Shown here: in pieces, positions 27,094 through 37,900 of the stretch | How positions within the stretch are numbered: the stretch's first letter is position 1 | Layout: every line of letters begins with the position of its first letter | Assembly (NCBI RefSeq): GCF_020618475.1 | Contig: NZ_CP085337.1 | Coordinates: 620,001 to 684,000 of the forward strand | Length of the DNA: 64,000 bases | From: Haladaptatus halobius | Lineage (GTDB): Archaea; Halobacteriota; Halobacteria; Halobacteriales; Haladaptataceae | Direction: 5' to 3' | Program-made: the position numbers and the translations under genes | The notes under the pieces: model-generated | Seen by the model: the letters and a program-made list of their open reading frames with translations, nothing else | Told to the model about the DNA's origin: nothing | The model's database searches: none

Positions 27094-29976
27094 ATGACAT
27101 CTCCAGCTCCCATGCTCCATGCGTCCCACATCCTTCTCGTCGGAACGACCCACTGGGTTGAGAAATTCTCAGCGACGCTTGACACGCGCACTGAAGCGTC
27201 AGTCCAAACGGTTAAAACGGCGGCGAAGGCGCTCGATGTCTTTCACAATCGGGCACCTGACTGTATCATCAGTGAATATACGCTCATCGAGGCAACTGGG
27301 GTAGATCTACTCAGAGCAATTCGAGACGAAACGTCATCGCTTCCCGTAATTCTCGGTACGGCATCCGGCAGCGAAGCAATTGCCAGCGAGGCAATCGCTG
27401 CTGGTGTGACCGACTATATCGCGCTGAGCGACCCGGCTGAGGAGATGGCCGAGGAGCTGCTGGGACGAGTTGACCGTGCGTTGCGGTCAGCACAGCGAAC
27501 GGCCACCCAACGAGAACGAGCCAGACAGTTCGACGCAATCTTCCACGATACGCGGACGGCCACGTGGGTGCTTGACCCAGCTGGCTCACTCGTACGCGTG
27601 AATCAAACAGCCCGTGATATGATCGACGAGGACGTTGGGACCATCGTTGGGAAGCCATTCTGGAGCCTTCCGTGGTGGTCACAAACAAACGGAACAGAGA
27701 CCGATGTGCGGAAAATCGTTGAGAAGGCACTCGACAGTACGTTCGGCAATGCAGTCGTCAGGCAATCACCAGATGTCGAGGATCCGCGAGTCATTGATCT
27801 CTCCGTTCGCCCCGTCAAGAACGAACGTGGGAAACTCATCTCTATTGTCGTCGAAGGCGTCGACATCACCGAACGCGTCGATCTTGAACGTGATCTTCGC
27901 CAATCCGAGGAACTCCACCGAGTTACACTCAACAACATGACTGATACAGTCCTCATCACGAACGAGGAGGGCGACTACACCTACGTCTGTCCGAATGTGC
28001 ACTTCATTTTCGGCTATACTGCCGATGAAATCCGCGAGCTGGGGACGATAGACGAACTTCTCGGGGGGGATCTGTTCGACCGCGAGGAACTCGCTGAGAC
28101 GGGAGTTCTGAAAAACATCGAATGTACGGCCACGGACAAGGCCGGTCGTGAGCACACACTACTGGTTAACGTTCGGGAAGTATCGATTCAGGATGGCACC
28201 CTCCTATACAGTTGCCGAGACATTACGAAACGGAAACAGCGCGAGGAGGCTTTAGCGACCTTACAGGAAACAGCGCGTGATTTTCTGTACGCAGAAACAC
28301 ACCAAGAGATTGCACAGCACATCGTCAACGATACGCCGGGCGTGCTTGATCTCGATGCCAGTGCGGTTTATCTCTTCGATGCAGGCGAAAACAACCTCCG
28401 GCCTACCGCCTATTCATCCGCGCTGGAGGAACTGAACGGGCCGCTCCCGACAATCCATGCCGACGGCGAGCAGTTGCCGAGCTACAGTTTCGTCGAGGAT
28501 GAATCGCTCTTTTTCGACGATGTGCACGACGCAGAGCGACTTGCCAATCAGGCGACCGACATTCGGAGCGTTGCGTACATCCCACTGGGGAATCACGGCG
28601 TTTTTCTGGCAGGTGCAGCCACTGTCGGCGAGTTCGACGAAGTAGCACGGGAACTCGCTGATTTACTCGCTGCCACTGCCGAAGCTGCACTCGACCGCGT
28701 GACACGGGAAAGTCGATTACGGGAACAAGATCGAGAACTTCAGCAGCAAAACGACCAACTCACAGCGTTGAACCGCATCAACGAGACGATTCGAGAGATC
28801 GACCAGGCACTCGTCCAAGCAGAAACGCGCGAGGAAATCGACCACACAGTCTGTGAACTGCTGACCGCCGATGATAGGTTCAGCTTCGCTTGGATTGGGA
28901 CTGCTGACCCAGCAACGGAGCGAGTTGATCCACGGGCCTGGGCAGGCGCCGAACAGGGGTATCTGGACAGCCTCTCGTTCTCAGTCGCAACATCCGGAAC
29001 AGAGCCGACAGGACGAACCGCAGCAACGCAGGAGGTGACGATGATTACCAACGTCGCTGCCGGACTTCGCGAGGAAGCCTGGCGCAAAAACGCCCTCTCA
29101 CGCGATTATCTGTCCGTGTTGAGCATTCCGCTCGTGTACAATGACCTCACGTACGGCGTCTTGACCGTCTACGCGGAGACACAGAACGCGTTCGATGCAA
29201 CAGCCCAGGCGGTGCTGGCAGAACTCGGTGAAACGACCGCGGCGGCTATTAGCGCCATCGAACGGAAAAACGCGCTTCTCACTACGTCAATGACGCGCGT
29301 CGAATTCGCTATCGATGACCCGACGTTCGTACTGTCCCGGCTGGCGCAGACTGCAGCGTGTACGCTCTCGTATCAGGGTGGCGTTCAGCAGACAGCCGAT
29401 GGAACGTACGTGTTCGTTACCGTCGAGGACGCATCCGTGGATACGGTTGAGCAAGCTACATCGGACTTAGTTGCTATCGATGATGTCCAGCGAATCAGCA
29501 CTGATAGTAATGGAGGTATCCTGCGTCTGCAACTTGCACACCCGTTTCTCGCGCTGGAATTAGCCGACCATGGCGCTGTGTTCCGAAGCGCGACAGCTAC
29601 TCCTTCGACCACGATCCTCAATATCGACATTCCCGAAAGCGTCGATGTCCGCCACATCACCCGTCTCATCCAAGAGACGTTTACCGACGTTGAGCTCCGC
29701 TCGAAGCAGACCTTTGACCAAGCGTCGGAACACAACCTATATTCACAGTTCCTCGATGAGCTCACTGACCGACAACTCGAGGTGATACAAACTGCGTACT
29801 ACAGTGGCTACTTTGAATCACCCCGCGAGAGCACGGGTGAAGATGTCGCAGAAACGCTCGGTATCTCACCACCTGCATTCTATCAACATGCGCGAACTGT
29901 TCAACGGAAGTTGTTCTCAGCCTTGTTCGACGAGATAAGTGTGCCGGCGAGCACACTGCCGACAGGGGTTGAATAA
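27094..29976 (+). CDS. Multi-domain HTH-10 regulator: pseudo-receiver, PAS, PAS, GAF, GAF
   Basis: A 960 aa bacterio-opsin-activator-like regulator. Order: receiver-like domain (about 10-125), PAS (about 145-265; FDAIFHDTRTATWVLDPAGS), PAS (about 275-385), GAF (about 390-545), GAF (about 575-730; ADDRFSFAWIGTADPATERV), a Bat-type module (about 745-890), and the HTH-10 DNA-binding domain (about 897-950; LTDRQLEVIQTAYYSGYFES, then EDVAETLGISPPAFYQHART). The receiver has SEY where the phosphorylated Asp is expected and lacks the usual Lys, so it probably does not take phosphate. It is soluble and presumably senses small ligands or redox. It is divergent from the MFS gene. Confidence 0.85.
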   Translation: MTSPAPMLHASHILLVGTTHWVEKFSATLDTRTEASVQTVKTAAKALDVFHNRAPDCIISEYTLIEATGVDLLRAIRDETSSLPVILGTASGSEAIASEAIAAGVTDYIALSDPAEEMAEELLGRVDRALRSAQRTATQRERARQFDAIFHDTRTATWVLDPAGSLVRVNQTARDMIDEDVGTIVGKPFWSLPWWSQTNGTETDVRKIVEKALDSTFGNAVVRQSPDVEDPRVIDLSVRPVKNERGKLISIVVEGVDITERVDLERDLRQSEELHRVTLNNMTDTVLITNEEGDYTYVCPNVHFIFGYTADEIRELGTIDELLGGDLFDREELAETGVLKNIECTATDKAGREHTLLVNVREVSIQDGTLLYSCRDITKRKQREEALATLQETARDFLYAETHQEIAQHIVNDTPGVLDLDASAVYLFDAGENNLRPTAYSSALEELNGPLPTIHADGEQLPSYSFVEDESLFFDDVHDAERLANQATDIRSVAYIPLGNHGVFLAGAATVGEFDEVARELADLLAATAEAALDRVTRESRLREQDRELQQQNDQLTALNRINETIREIDQALVQAETREEIDHTVCELLTADDRFSFAWIGTADPATERVDPRAWAGAEQGYLDSLSFSVATSGTEPTGRTAATQEVTMITNVAAGLREEAWRKNALSRDYLSVLSIPLVYNDLTYGVLTVYAETQNAFDATAQAVLAELGETTAAAISAIERKNALLTTSMTRVEFAIDDPTFVLSRLAQTAACTLSYQGGVQQTADGTYVFVTVEDASVDTVEQATSDLVAIDDVQRISTDSNGGILRLQLAHPFLALELADHGAVFRSATATPSTTILNIDIPESVDVRHITRLIQETFTDVELRSKQTFDQASEHNLYSQFLDELTDRQLEVIQTAYYSGYFESPRESTGEDVAETLGISPPAFYQHARTVQRKLFSALFDEISVPASTLPTGVE

Positions 29977-30090
29977 CAAAGTAGAGGTCAGGTTTGCGGT
30001 TGTATAGTTAACCGTCGAATATTCCCTTATACTCCTATTATCTCGGAGTAGAGTGCCCTCGGTTCGAACACTGGCATTCGTTGATCGACC

Positions 30091-30234
30091 ATGAGAGATG
30101 TAACCCAAAATTCGGATGAAGAAAGTCCTTACGAGTGCTTCAAATGTGGAAATGTCATCGTCACTGAGGACAATCCCGTGTCCTGTCCAGACTGTAGCGG
30201 GCCAATGCGAAACCGTCAAACACCGCTTGAATGA
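30091..30234 (+). CDS. Rubrerythrin-like zinc-ribbon protein, 47 aa
   Basis: It encodes MRDVTQNSDEESPYECFKCG, then a second pair, CPDCSGPMRNRQTPLE. The two CxxC pairs form a rubredoxin-like knuckle. Proteins of this length and pattern are abundant in haloarchaea (rubrerythrin-like or DUF7129-type). The stop overlaps the glutamate dehydrogenase start by 4 nt (ATGA), so the two are co-translated. Confidence 0.75.
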   Translation: MRDVTQNSDEESPYECFKCGNVIVTEDNPVSCPDCSGPMRNRQTPLE

Positions 30235-31538
30235 CCATGGCATCCAAACCGACTAGCAATCACGAGGAGTCGGACAGTGAAGTGTCACACCCGTCGGAAT
30301 CAGAATCGGCACTCGAAACGGCACGCCGACAGCTCTACCATGCTGCGAATCATCTCGACATCGACTCGAATATTGTCGAGCGGCTTAAGTATCCGAAAAA
30401 GATTCACGAAGTTACGATTCCGATCGAGCGGGACGATGGAACGGTAGAAGTTTTCACAGGGTATCGAGCCCAACACGACAGCGTTCGAGGCCCGTTTAAA
30501 GGAGGACTCCGCTATCATCCGGAGGTGACCAGAGACGAATGCGTCGGCCTTGGGATGTGGATGACGTGGAAGTGTGCGGTCATGAACCTCCCGTTCGGGG
30601 GTGCCAAGGGCGGGATTGCCGTTAATCCGAAAGCACTGAGCCCAAACGAGAAGGAGCGACTTACGCGTCGGTTTGCACAGGAACTCCGCGACGTCATCGG
30701 GCCGACACAAGATATTCCCGCACCCGACATGGGAACGGATCCACAGACGATGGCGTGGCTGATGGACGCCTACTCGATGCAGGAAGGGGAAACGACGCCC
30801 GGCGTCGTGACGGGGAAACCGCCGGTTGTCGGTGGGAGTGAAGGGCGTGAAGAAGCACCTGGACGGAGTGTTGCGATCATCACGCGACTCGTCTGTGAGT
30901 ACTATGACCGCCAGCTTGAGGAGACGACGGTTGCAGTACAGGGGTACGGAAGTGTCGGTTCGAACGCGGCCCGGTTGCTTGACGAGTGGGGGGCGACAAT
31001 CGTTGCGATCAGCGATGTGAATGGGGCGATGTACGATCCAACAGGGATAGACACTCACTCGGTCCCGTCGCACGATGAGAAGCCGGAGGCCGTCACAGAA
31101 TATGCAGACACCGTGATTTCGAACGACGAACTGCTCACGCTCGACGTTGATGTCCTCATCCCTGCAGCCTTAGGGAACGTCATCACCAAAGAGAATGCGG
31201 ATGCAATCGCCGCTGAAATCGTCGTTGAAGGAGCGAACGGCCCAACCACCTCTACCGCCGATGCGATTCTCGCGGAACAGGAGATCGAGGTGGTTCCTGA
31301 TATTCTCGCAAATGCCGGTGGCGTCACCGTGAGTTACTTCGAGTGGCTCCAAGACATCAATCGGCGATCGTGGTCACTCAAACGGGTGAACGACGAACTT
31401 GAAACGGAGATGCGAGCCGCATGGAACGCGGTTCAAGCTGAGTTCGAAAGTCGTGACGTAACGTGGCGCGATGCGGCCTATATTGTTGCCCTCTCCCGAA
31501 TCGCGGAAGCACACGAAACGCGAGGGCTTTGGCCATAA
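30231..31538 (+). CDS. gdhA: Glutamate dehydrogenase
   Basis: This 435 aa Glu/Leu/Phe/Val dehydrogenase interconverts glutamate with 2-oxoglutarate and ammonia using NAD(P). Substrate-site segments PFKGGLRYHP and MNLPFGGAKGGI (with catalytic Lys) and the PAPDMGTDPQTMAWLMDAYS region are present. The Rossmann domain has VAVQGYGSVGSNAARLLDEW (about residues 235-255). Length and motifs fit hexameric archaeal GDH. The ATG at 30237 (MASKPTSN) is an alternative start. The small zinc ribbon upstream overlaps it. Haloarchaea usually hold several gdh copies; this one could favour either direction. Confidence 0.9.
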   Translation: MTMASKPTSNHEESDSEVSHPSESESALETARRQLYHAANHLDIDSNIVERLKYPKKIHEVTIPIERDDGTVEVFTGYRAQHDSVRGPFKGGLRYHPEVTRDECVGLGMWMTWKCAVMNLPFGGAKGGIAVNPKALSPNEKERLTRRFAQELRDVIGPTQDIPAPDMGTDPQTMAWLMDAYSMQEGETTPGVVTGKPPVVGGSEGREEAPGRSVAIITRLVCEYYDRQLEETTVAVQGYGSVGSNAARLLDEWGATIVAISDVNGAMYDPTGIDTHSVPSHDEKPEAVTEYADTVISNDELLTLDVDVLIPAALGNVITKENADAIAAEIVVEGANGPTTSTADAILAEQEIEVVPDILANAGGVTVSYFEWLQDINRRSWSLKRVNDELETEMRAAWNAVQAEFESRDVTWRDAAYIVALSRIAEAHETRGLWP

Positions 31539-31550
31539 CTCAACTTTATA

Positions 31551-31766
31551 ATGACGTCTCAGCTCACAGTACACCCGGTCAAAACAGTTCCCTGTGACAG
31601 GCAAGTTCGAGACTACGACCAGCTTGATCCAACAGCGAAGCAGTACTTTGCTGAACTTGAGAGCAATAAGACTGCCGCCATGATCCCTGCGCAAGTCGCA
31701 GCGAGTTTCGACTGTGGTGAGGTAATCAGATATACGGTCTATTTCCGTATTCAGTCAAAAGCATAG
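31551..31766 (+). CDS. Small conserved haloarchaeal protein, 71 aa
   Basis: It reads MTSQLTVHPVKTVPCDRQVR, then YDQLDPTAKQYFAELESNK and GEVIRYTVYFRIQS. It starts 12 nt after the glutamate dehydrogenase stop, so it is likely in the same transcript. Similar short proteins with a central D/E-x-L-x3-AK/Q-x-F helix and a terminal Y-x-YFR strand are common in haloarchaea. Function is unknown. Confidence 0.6.
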   Translation: MTSQLTVHPVKTVPCDRQVRDYDQLDPTAKQYFAELESNKTAAMIPAQVAASFDCGEVIRYTVYFRIQSKA

Positions 31767-31983
31767 GTTTAGCCAATAACAAAAAACACTGCTCACTATG
31801 CATGCCGGCAACGGCGATATCGAATTATTTTGCATCGGATAGCGGTCAGAGACTCTGCGTTTATATTCGAGTTCTACGGTGGTTTACGGACGGAGGCAGC
31901 GACGCTGTCACGCAAATGGATTTGCTGAGCCGTTCAACTAGTCGTACGCATAGCTTTTCGAGCGCACGCTCGTAGAATCGCGT

Positions 31984-32313
31984 ATGCAGATTACCGTGTA
32001 CGGCCCACTCCGAAGCGCGACGAATGAGAAAACGGTAACACTGGCGTTTGACGGAGGCACTGTCGAAGACGCACTCACCGTCTTCGTTGAGAACTATCCC
32101 CGAGCGAAGTCCCAACTATACACCACCGACGGACGACTCCAAAGCAGTGCCCGCATTTCCGTAAATGGAGAACGAGTTGACCTTGACGATGATTTTCCGG
32201 CCGACGCAGAACTGACGGTGTTTCCCGCCGTACAGGGAGGAGTGAAGGAGCGGCTTTTAGATCGATGTAAACAGAAGAGATCCGTGAAGGAATACTCAGA
32301 GCGCGAAATTTAG
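31984..32313 (+). CDS. SAMP/MoaD-like ubiquitin-fold protein with a C-terminal extension
   Basis: Residues 1-86 form a beta-grasp protein of MoaD/ThiS type (MQITVYGPLRSATNEKTVTL, TVEDALTVFVENYPRAKSQL) and reach the diagnostic Gly-Gly at residues 85-86 (FPAVQGG). In working SAMP or MoaD proteins the chain ends there so that the glycine can be activated. Here 23 more residues follow (VKERLLDRCKQKRSVKEYSE onward). Removing the single G at 32242 would create TGA immediately after Gly-Gly, so a one-base insertion is the simplest explanation. Otherwise it would be a precursor needing cleavage. The last bases overlap the convergent formamidase gene. Confidence 0.8.
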   Translation: MQITVYGPLRSATNEKTVTLAFDGGTVEDALTVFVENYPRAKSQLYTTDGRLQSSARISVNGERVDLDDDFPADAELTVFPAVQGGVKERLLDRCKQKRSVKEYSEREI

Positions 32314-33626
32314 AGGGAGTACTGTGCGCGAACGAGATCTGCAAGTCCCCGTCCTTCGAGACGATCCATCGGTGCAAGCATCGTAAGTTGGACGACGCCC
32401 GGAAGGCGTCCGATTTCGACTCCTCCGGTAAACGTACACCGAGCCCGTACCTCACCTTCGGTCATGTCGAGGAGTGTGCCCGCACGTTCGAACGCGTTCT
32501 CTGTCGCGTCGTTGATCGTCGCTCCGCTGCCGATCACCTGCAGCGGCCCCATCTCATCGATTTCGTCAACGTCGTACTCGGCGGCGAGCTGCTGGCCGCG
32601 TTCGAGTTCCTGAGCCGTGTAGGGCTTGCTGATATGCGGGAGGTCATCCTCGTTCGGGAGCAGAAGTGGGCCATCGATGTCAAGCCCTTTGATGACTTGG
32701 ACTTCTAATTCGGTGTGGCCGCTCACGTCGGTGGTGTGGAGTGAGAGTTCGCCGTCGCCCTGATTGGCATGCATATCGCCGACGTAGACACCACCGCCAT
32801 CGATTTTGACGGGACAGATGAGGATTGCACCCTCGCGAACGGCATTGATGTCCATGTGGCCGTCGGTTCGTTCCGCCAGTTCGTCCTCGTCGGCGAGTCC
32901 CCAGTCGTGTTCTGCACCGATGAGGAACTGGCCGAAGTCACCAGCGTTGTGTGAGTCGGGAATCTCAACCGGCGGGGTCGTCCCAATGTTTCCGATAAAT
33001 GGGCGGAGGTGGCCAAGCGTGCCTGGCATCTCCGAAGGTTTGTAGAGTAAAATCGGGTGCTGGCGAGAGTTCTCGGGAAGGGCCATCGCCTCGTCCGCCC
33101 GATTCGCCAAGTCATCAGCACCACTCTCGTCCACGGTCAGTCCCACTGTCCGATCGTCGTCGAAGGCGACCGTATAGCCGTATTCGAATCCGAACGAGGA
33201 AGCATTTGCACCGCATTCGGCGCATTTGATCGCCTCTTCACCCGTTCCCTCGACGATACTCTCCGGCCACTCCGTCCCACACTCTGGGCACTTGTGATCG
33301 ACGAACGGATCGTCGCCGAACGCACCATCACGTTCGACCATACTGCCGGTACTCGTCGCGATACTCGTCACCTCGATATCTTTGATCTTCAGCGCAATCG
33401 CGTCACCGACTTCTGCGTTCTCGACGCGAATTGGCCGCGTTACTTCGTGGCCGCCTTTGAATTCGGGAGTGATCATCGGCCCCCAGCACGCCGGCGGTGT
33501 ATGCGTTTTGATGATGCCTCCGTCGGCGACGGTGCCTGCCCACTCTTGGTCTGGCCCGACAAGGCCAAGCGTGTACTGGTCGACCGAGAGTTCTTGTTGG
33601 ACTTCTTTCTGTGCCATAGTAGCCAA
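32310..33626 (-). CDS. Acetamidase/formamidase family protein
   Basis: A 438 aa hydrolase of the FmdA/AmdA family, which releases ammonia from formamide or short amides using a metal. Characteristic segments are TPPACWGPMITPEFKGGHEV, NIGTTPPVEIPDSHNAGDF, VGDMHANQGDGELSLHTTDV and IGSGATINDATENAFERAG. A four-Cys zinc ribbon (HKCPECGTEWPES and KCAECGANASSF, about residues 112-148) is inserted, seen in some archaeal forms. The ATG at 33617 (MAQKEVQQEL) is an alternative start. It is cytosolic and convergent with the MoaD-like gene. Confidence 0.88.
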   Translation of the reverse strand: MATMAQKEVQQELSVDQYTLGLVGPDQEWAGTVADGGIIKTHTPPACWGPMITPEFKGGHEVTRPIRVENAEVGDAIALKIKDIEVTSIATSTGSMVERDGAFGDDPFVDHKCPECGTEWPESIVEGTGEEAIKCAECGANASSFGFEYGYTVAFDDDRTVGLTVDESGADDLANRADEAMALPENSRQHPILLYKPSEMPGTLGHLRPFIGNIGTTPPVEIPDSHNAGDFGQFLIGAEHDWGLADEDELAERTDGHMDINAVREGAILICPVKIDGGGVYVGDMHANQGDGELSLHTTDVSGHTELEVQVIKGLDIDGPLLLPNEDDLPHISKPYTAQELERGQQLAAEYDVDEIDEMGPLQVIGSGATINDATENAFERAGTLLDMTEGEVRARCTFTGGVEIGRLPGVVQLTMLAPMDRLEGRGLADLVRAQYSL

Positions 33627-33739
33627 TGACGAGATTGAGCAGGAAATATCTTAAACAATCGTGTTATATTTCGGTTACCGACGTTGTGAAAATCGGTAAT
33701 CGAACTCGCCCTGACTCGCACCGGCTGTCACTACGAGGT

Positions 33740-34300
33740 CAGTGCCGCTCATGGTTAGTTTTTCATCCCCCTAAAGGGTACGAGGCGTATCGTATGTACC
33801 TCACGGAGAGACAATGTCCAGTGAAAACCATATCCTGTACAACTGAGGGACAGTACGCGAGTCGTGAACTACCTCCACATACCGCGCTCGGGGTTACTCA
33901 CCCCTCGCTTCTTGAGGTGGGGGCTTCCTCGTTCACCGATAAGACTTGCAGATTCATCGGGAATCCACAGCGGTCTCAATCTCCGGAGGCGTGGATTCGG
34001 CCCGTCCCATGCCTACTTGTCCGCACTGCGCAGTGCGTGCGAGGATTTGAGTTTTCAACTCCTCTACTATCACGCACAATACAACATTCGTGGGATAGTA
34101 TATCAAGCTATCGCACGTGTAAGAACAACAAAGACGGCGAGTGTATCCCCTCCCTACTCACTTCATTCGTTGAGGAAGGGGTCTTACCCGCCTGCAATCC
34201 AGATAAAGCGCGCCCAGTACGAAACCCCCGAGTTTACAGTCGGTATCAGGGGTGTTCACGTTCGCACTGCAAGTCACGCCGCCCCTGCGGAGCATGATTC
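33740..34300. mobile_element. IS1341-type element remnant without tnpB
   Basis: It contains a downstream-end signature, gtgaactacctccacatacc then gcgctcggggttactcaccc ctcgcttcttgaggtggggg cttcc (hairpin), and a second boundary at about 34140-34200 (tatcccctccctactcactt, ggaaggggtcttacccgcct). No transposase remains. The gap 33627-34638 otherwise holds only short frames; one at about 34430-34560 reads EHLLAADGGHNWKFEHGLYL and may be a gene fragment. Confidence 0.5.
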
Positions 34301-34638
34301 CTCGTCACAATTCGCGATAGGATACCTGTCGCCTGTGAGTGTTCTGGGGCCGAATGGTACGACGGCGTCTGCAATCACGGATTTGCGTCGCAATGTGAAC
34401 GGCACTCCTGCAGACAACAGCAGAACACCTTCTCGCTGCCGACGGTGGACACAACTGGAAATTCGAACACGGTTTGTACTTAGATGACGAGGACCTCGAC
34501 CCGACAGTTGACCACGTGGCGGAAGTAGACCGCCTACCCGGTCTCGGAAGGGTATGCCGGCACCTCTCTCACGATTGGATGGTTTTGTCAGAACCTTCTT
34601 TTCACTGCCGCAAAATACACCTATGCGCCAATTCAATA

Positions 34639-34956
34639 ATGGACAAACATTTAGAAAACGAAGACGGAGCAAGGGTTTCTCGTCGTACGCCGTTGAAATC
34701 TGGTGTTATCGCAGGAACAGAGGCGGTTGGTACTCGAGCCACGGCAAACACGGTCGAGGCGACTGCGACGAACGACCACCACAACCAGTCCACGACTATC
34801 AACATCGAAACCGGATTCGGCGACGCTGTCGCGAATCCCAAGCGGGCCGAGACTGGTAACAAGGTGACGTTCGCGGACGCGAGCGACTCAGTCTTCGATA
34901 ACGAATCACAAACAAAACACTACTTCAAACACAGTCATGACAGATATTCCTACTGA
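34639..34956 (+). CDS. Small Tat-type secreted protein upstream of the M14 peptidase
   Basis: The 105 aa product begins MDKHLENEDGARVSRRTPLK and continues SGVIAGTEAVGTRATA, a recognisable but degenerate twin-arginine signal (a charged Glu and an Arg sit inside the hydrophobic stretch). The mature part is polar (HHNQSTTINIETGFGDAVAN). It overlaps the peptidase start by 20 nt. It could be a partner or inhibitor of the peptidase, or a decaying duplicate of a secreted protein. Confidence 0.45.
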   Translation: MDKHLENEDGARVSRRTPLKSGVIAGTEAVGTRATANTVEATATNDHHNQSTTINIETGFGDAVANPKRAETGNKVTFADASDSVFDNESQTKHYFKHSHDRYSY

Positions 34957-37900
34957 CCATCACGATGAACGCAGTACTGACCAAACCGATCGATTCGGAG
35001 ACAGTTCCATCGATCGACGCACCTTCTTACGATTGTCGGCGGCGACCGGTGCAGCGCTCGCCTTTCCAGGGAACGCAAGCGCGAGCGTTTCGTCTGAGAA
35101 GATGGAGACTGAGTACGAGTATGTCCTCAATCACACGCCTGCGGACTACGCTGCGCCGACACTCGTGGAATTTTCGAGCGCCGCAGGGCTCGATGCCATC
35201 TCGTCGATCGCGCCCGACGCAAAAACGACGACCACGCCGAAACCCGCCGCGTACGCACAGCTGACGACGACACAGGCCCAGAGTGTCGCCGACCTGCCGA
35301 CTGCAGAGACGCTCTCCTTCTCACCCGGATCGAACCCGTTCTGGCGGCTTGGCTACTACCCGCTTGGCGTGTTTCCCGAACCGATGCGCTCGGTGGACTT
35401 CATCAGCTACGAGCAGATGAAAGACGGGGTCCGCCATCTCGAACGCGAGTACCCAAGCAAGATGAACGTCAAGGAGATCGGCCAGTCACCGGGTCACTAC
35501 AACAACGTTACCGCCCGCGACGACCCAAAGGGGATGTTCGTCGCGGAGGTGACCAACGACGTCGGCGACGAACAAAGCTTCCGCGAGAAGGAGAAAGTAT
35601 TCTACTCGCTGTCGCTCCACGGACTTGAACGAGCGGGTGCGGAAGCGGGCGCACGCATCATCGAGAACATCCTGCGCGGGGACGACAAGGCCGGCGAGAT
35701 TCCCTCGCTATTGGACGACATCGTCCTCGTCTTCGGCTTCACGAATCCTGATGGGTGGGTGGCGCGCAACCCGCAATACGACTCAGGTCACCAGACCGGC
35801 GGCCCCGGAGCCTCACATCCACGTATCCCCGCTGCACCGTTGTACGAGCGCGGGAACGCCGAGATCTACGACACCAACCGTCAGTATCCCACCGTGGGGT
35901 ACATCACGCCGGCTCACTACCCCGGCGAACCCCGCAATCCCGCCGACCGTTCGAAGGAGCGCGTGACTGACGCGCTGGCCATCGTCGAGCACTTCCGGGG
36001 CTATGAGAACTTGAACTACGGCGCGGATCTCCACGGCGGGCCGATTTTCAACGAGTTCGTGCTGGGACTCATCTCGCAGGATCAGTACGACACCCGCGAG
36101 ATGCACGAGGTTTACGAGATGTGCCGGGTCATCGACGATGTTCTCGAAGAAGAACTCGACGTCTGGACGACGGCGGGCGATGCAAAGCAAGCAGTGCTCG
36201 GCGACACCGAGACGGGACTTCTGTTCGGTGTTCTCCCCGAAGAGGCGTTCGATTACGCGACCATCTACGACACGATCGACTACACCGTCTCGGGTGCGAT
36301 GCTCGACTGGATGAGTCACCCGGAAGACCTTGGCGGGCTTGGGATGACAACCCTCGACTTCGAGATGGCCTTTTCACATCTCACCGGCGGTAACGTCTAT
36401 AATCCTGAACTATTGGACATGGAAGTTCGGGGCTACCGAACGGCGATTCGAACCATCACGAGATTCGCCGTCGAGAACTCCGATACGCCCACTACGAGCG
36501 ACCAATTTGCAGCGACGACGAAGACCCGGTTCGACGCCGATGCGGATCCCCAACGCGTTGCATACGTCACTACTGGTGCCGTCGGCACAGACGAGGACGC
36601 TCTCCGCCGGCACTCCGGCGCGCTCGACTTCGGTGACACGAATCACACCCAGAGCAGCACGGAAGGGGCGGTCGCCGGACTAAGCACCGCAACCGTCTCG
36701 AAGACCGTCTCGGCGTCGAGCCTCCATAGCTTGGAAGTTCACACGCATTCACAGCAGGGTATATTCGACCTCCAGTTGGTCTCACCGTCAGGAGAAGTCG
36801 TCCGCTCGCATGACGCCGTCACCGACGAGCGCGCCGGCGGGAAGTGCTGTGGCCATCCCGTATGGGTCGTCTCGGATCCCGAACCGGGCGAGTGGACAGT
36901 CAAGATTTCGAATGTTCAGCAGGATACGCAGGGGTACGAGGTGCGCTTTGGCACCCTCGCCGCTTCTGGAACGAACCCCGATCCTGTCCCCGCAGTCGGC
37001 TACGAGCAGTACGACTACAACGTGACACCGCTGCGGTTCTTCGAGGACTATGCAGACTCCATCGCTGACGATGGAGTGATGGAACCCGTGACCGTCGAGG
37101 ACGTGGCAAATGGTGCACTCGCTGACTATGACCACGCCGTAGTCTGCCACGACTATGGAGCGAACGCCGATGCTGACTACATCGGCGGGTCGGTTCCAGG
37201 CTACACCGCTGCCGACCACCCCGCCGCTGGCTACGACGTGCCAGGGTACGTCGCAGCGCTCGATACGTTCGTGAACGACGGGGGCAACCTCGTCCTAACC
37301 GATATGGGCGTGAACCTCCTCACGTTAATGGACAACGACCTCGTCGGCGCGGATCGGTTTGCGTTCGGTAACGTCACGACCGACACATATGACGTGGCAC
37401 AGTACACTGAGAAGAACGGCGACCACCCGCTGTTGACTGACGTGCGACCGATCCAGGAGCAACTCTGGAAGGTTGCGCCTCTCGGCTACGCAGTAACTGG
37501 GGAAGCACCGATGCGACTGCTCGACGAAGGGGCGTTCACCGGCGCGAGCGCCGAATCAGGCGACGACCTCGGCGACGGCATTCCCTCGGTTGCGGCCCGC
37601 GCAGACGGCTTCGTCGCAACCGGGTCGCTCACTCGGACGGCTGACGATGGCACCGGCGTCCACGTCGTCTCCTCGCTGGTGCCACCAGCTACCCAGAAGA
37701 ACCTGCACCCCTTCGGACTGCTCGATTATACGCCGACGTTCCTCGGCTATCTCGTGCTCACCTCGGCTTTCGGCTTCCAGCAGATTCGCCGAACTGCCGA
37801 CAATCCCATGGGCGACACCTACGGGGCCGGCCCAACCTTCACCGTGAACGCTACCGTCCCCGAAGCCCCCGGTCAGACGTTTACCGCCGGTGGCACCCGC

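Noticed and set aside
30300..31073. A 257-codon antisense frame inside glutamate dehydrogenase
   Set aside because: Shadow of a strongly conserved gene; no independent motif.
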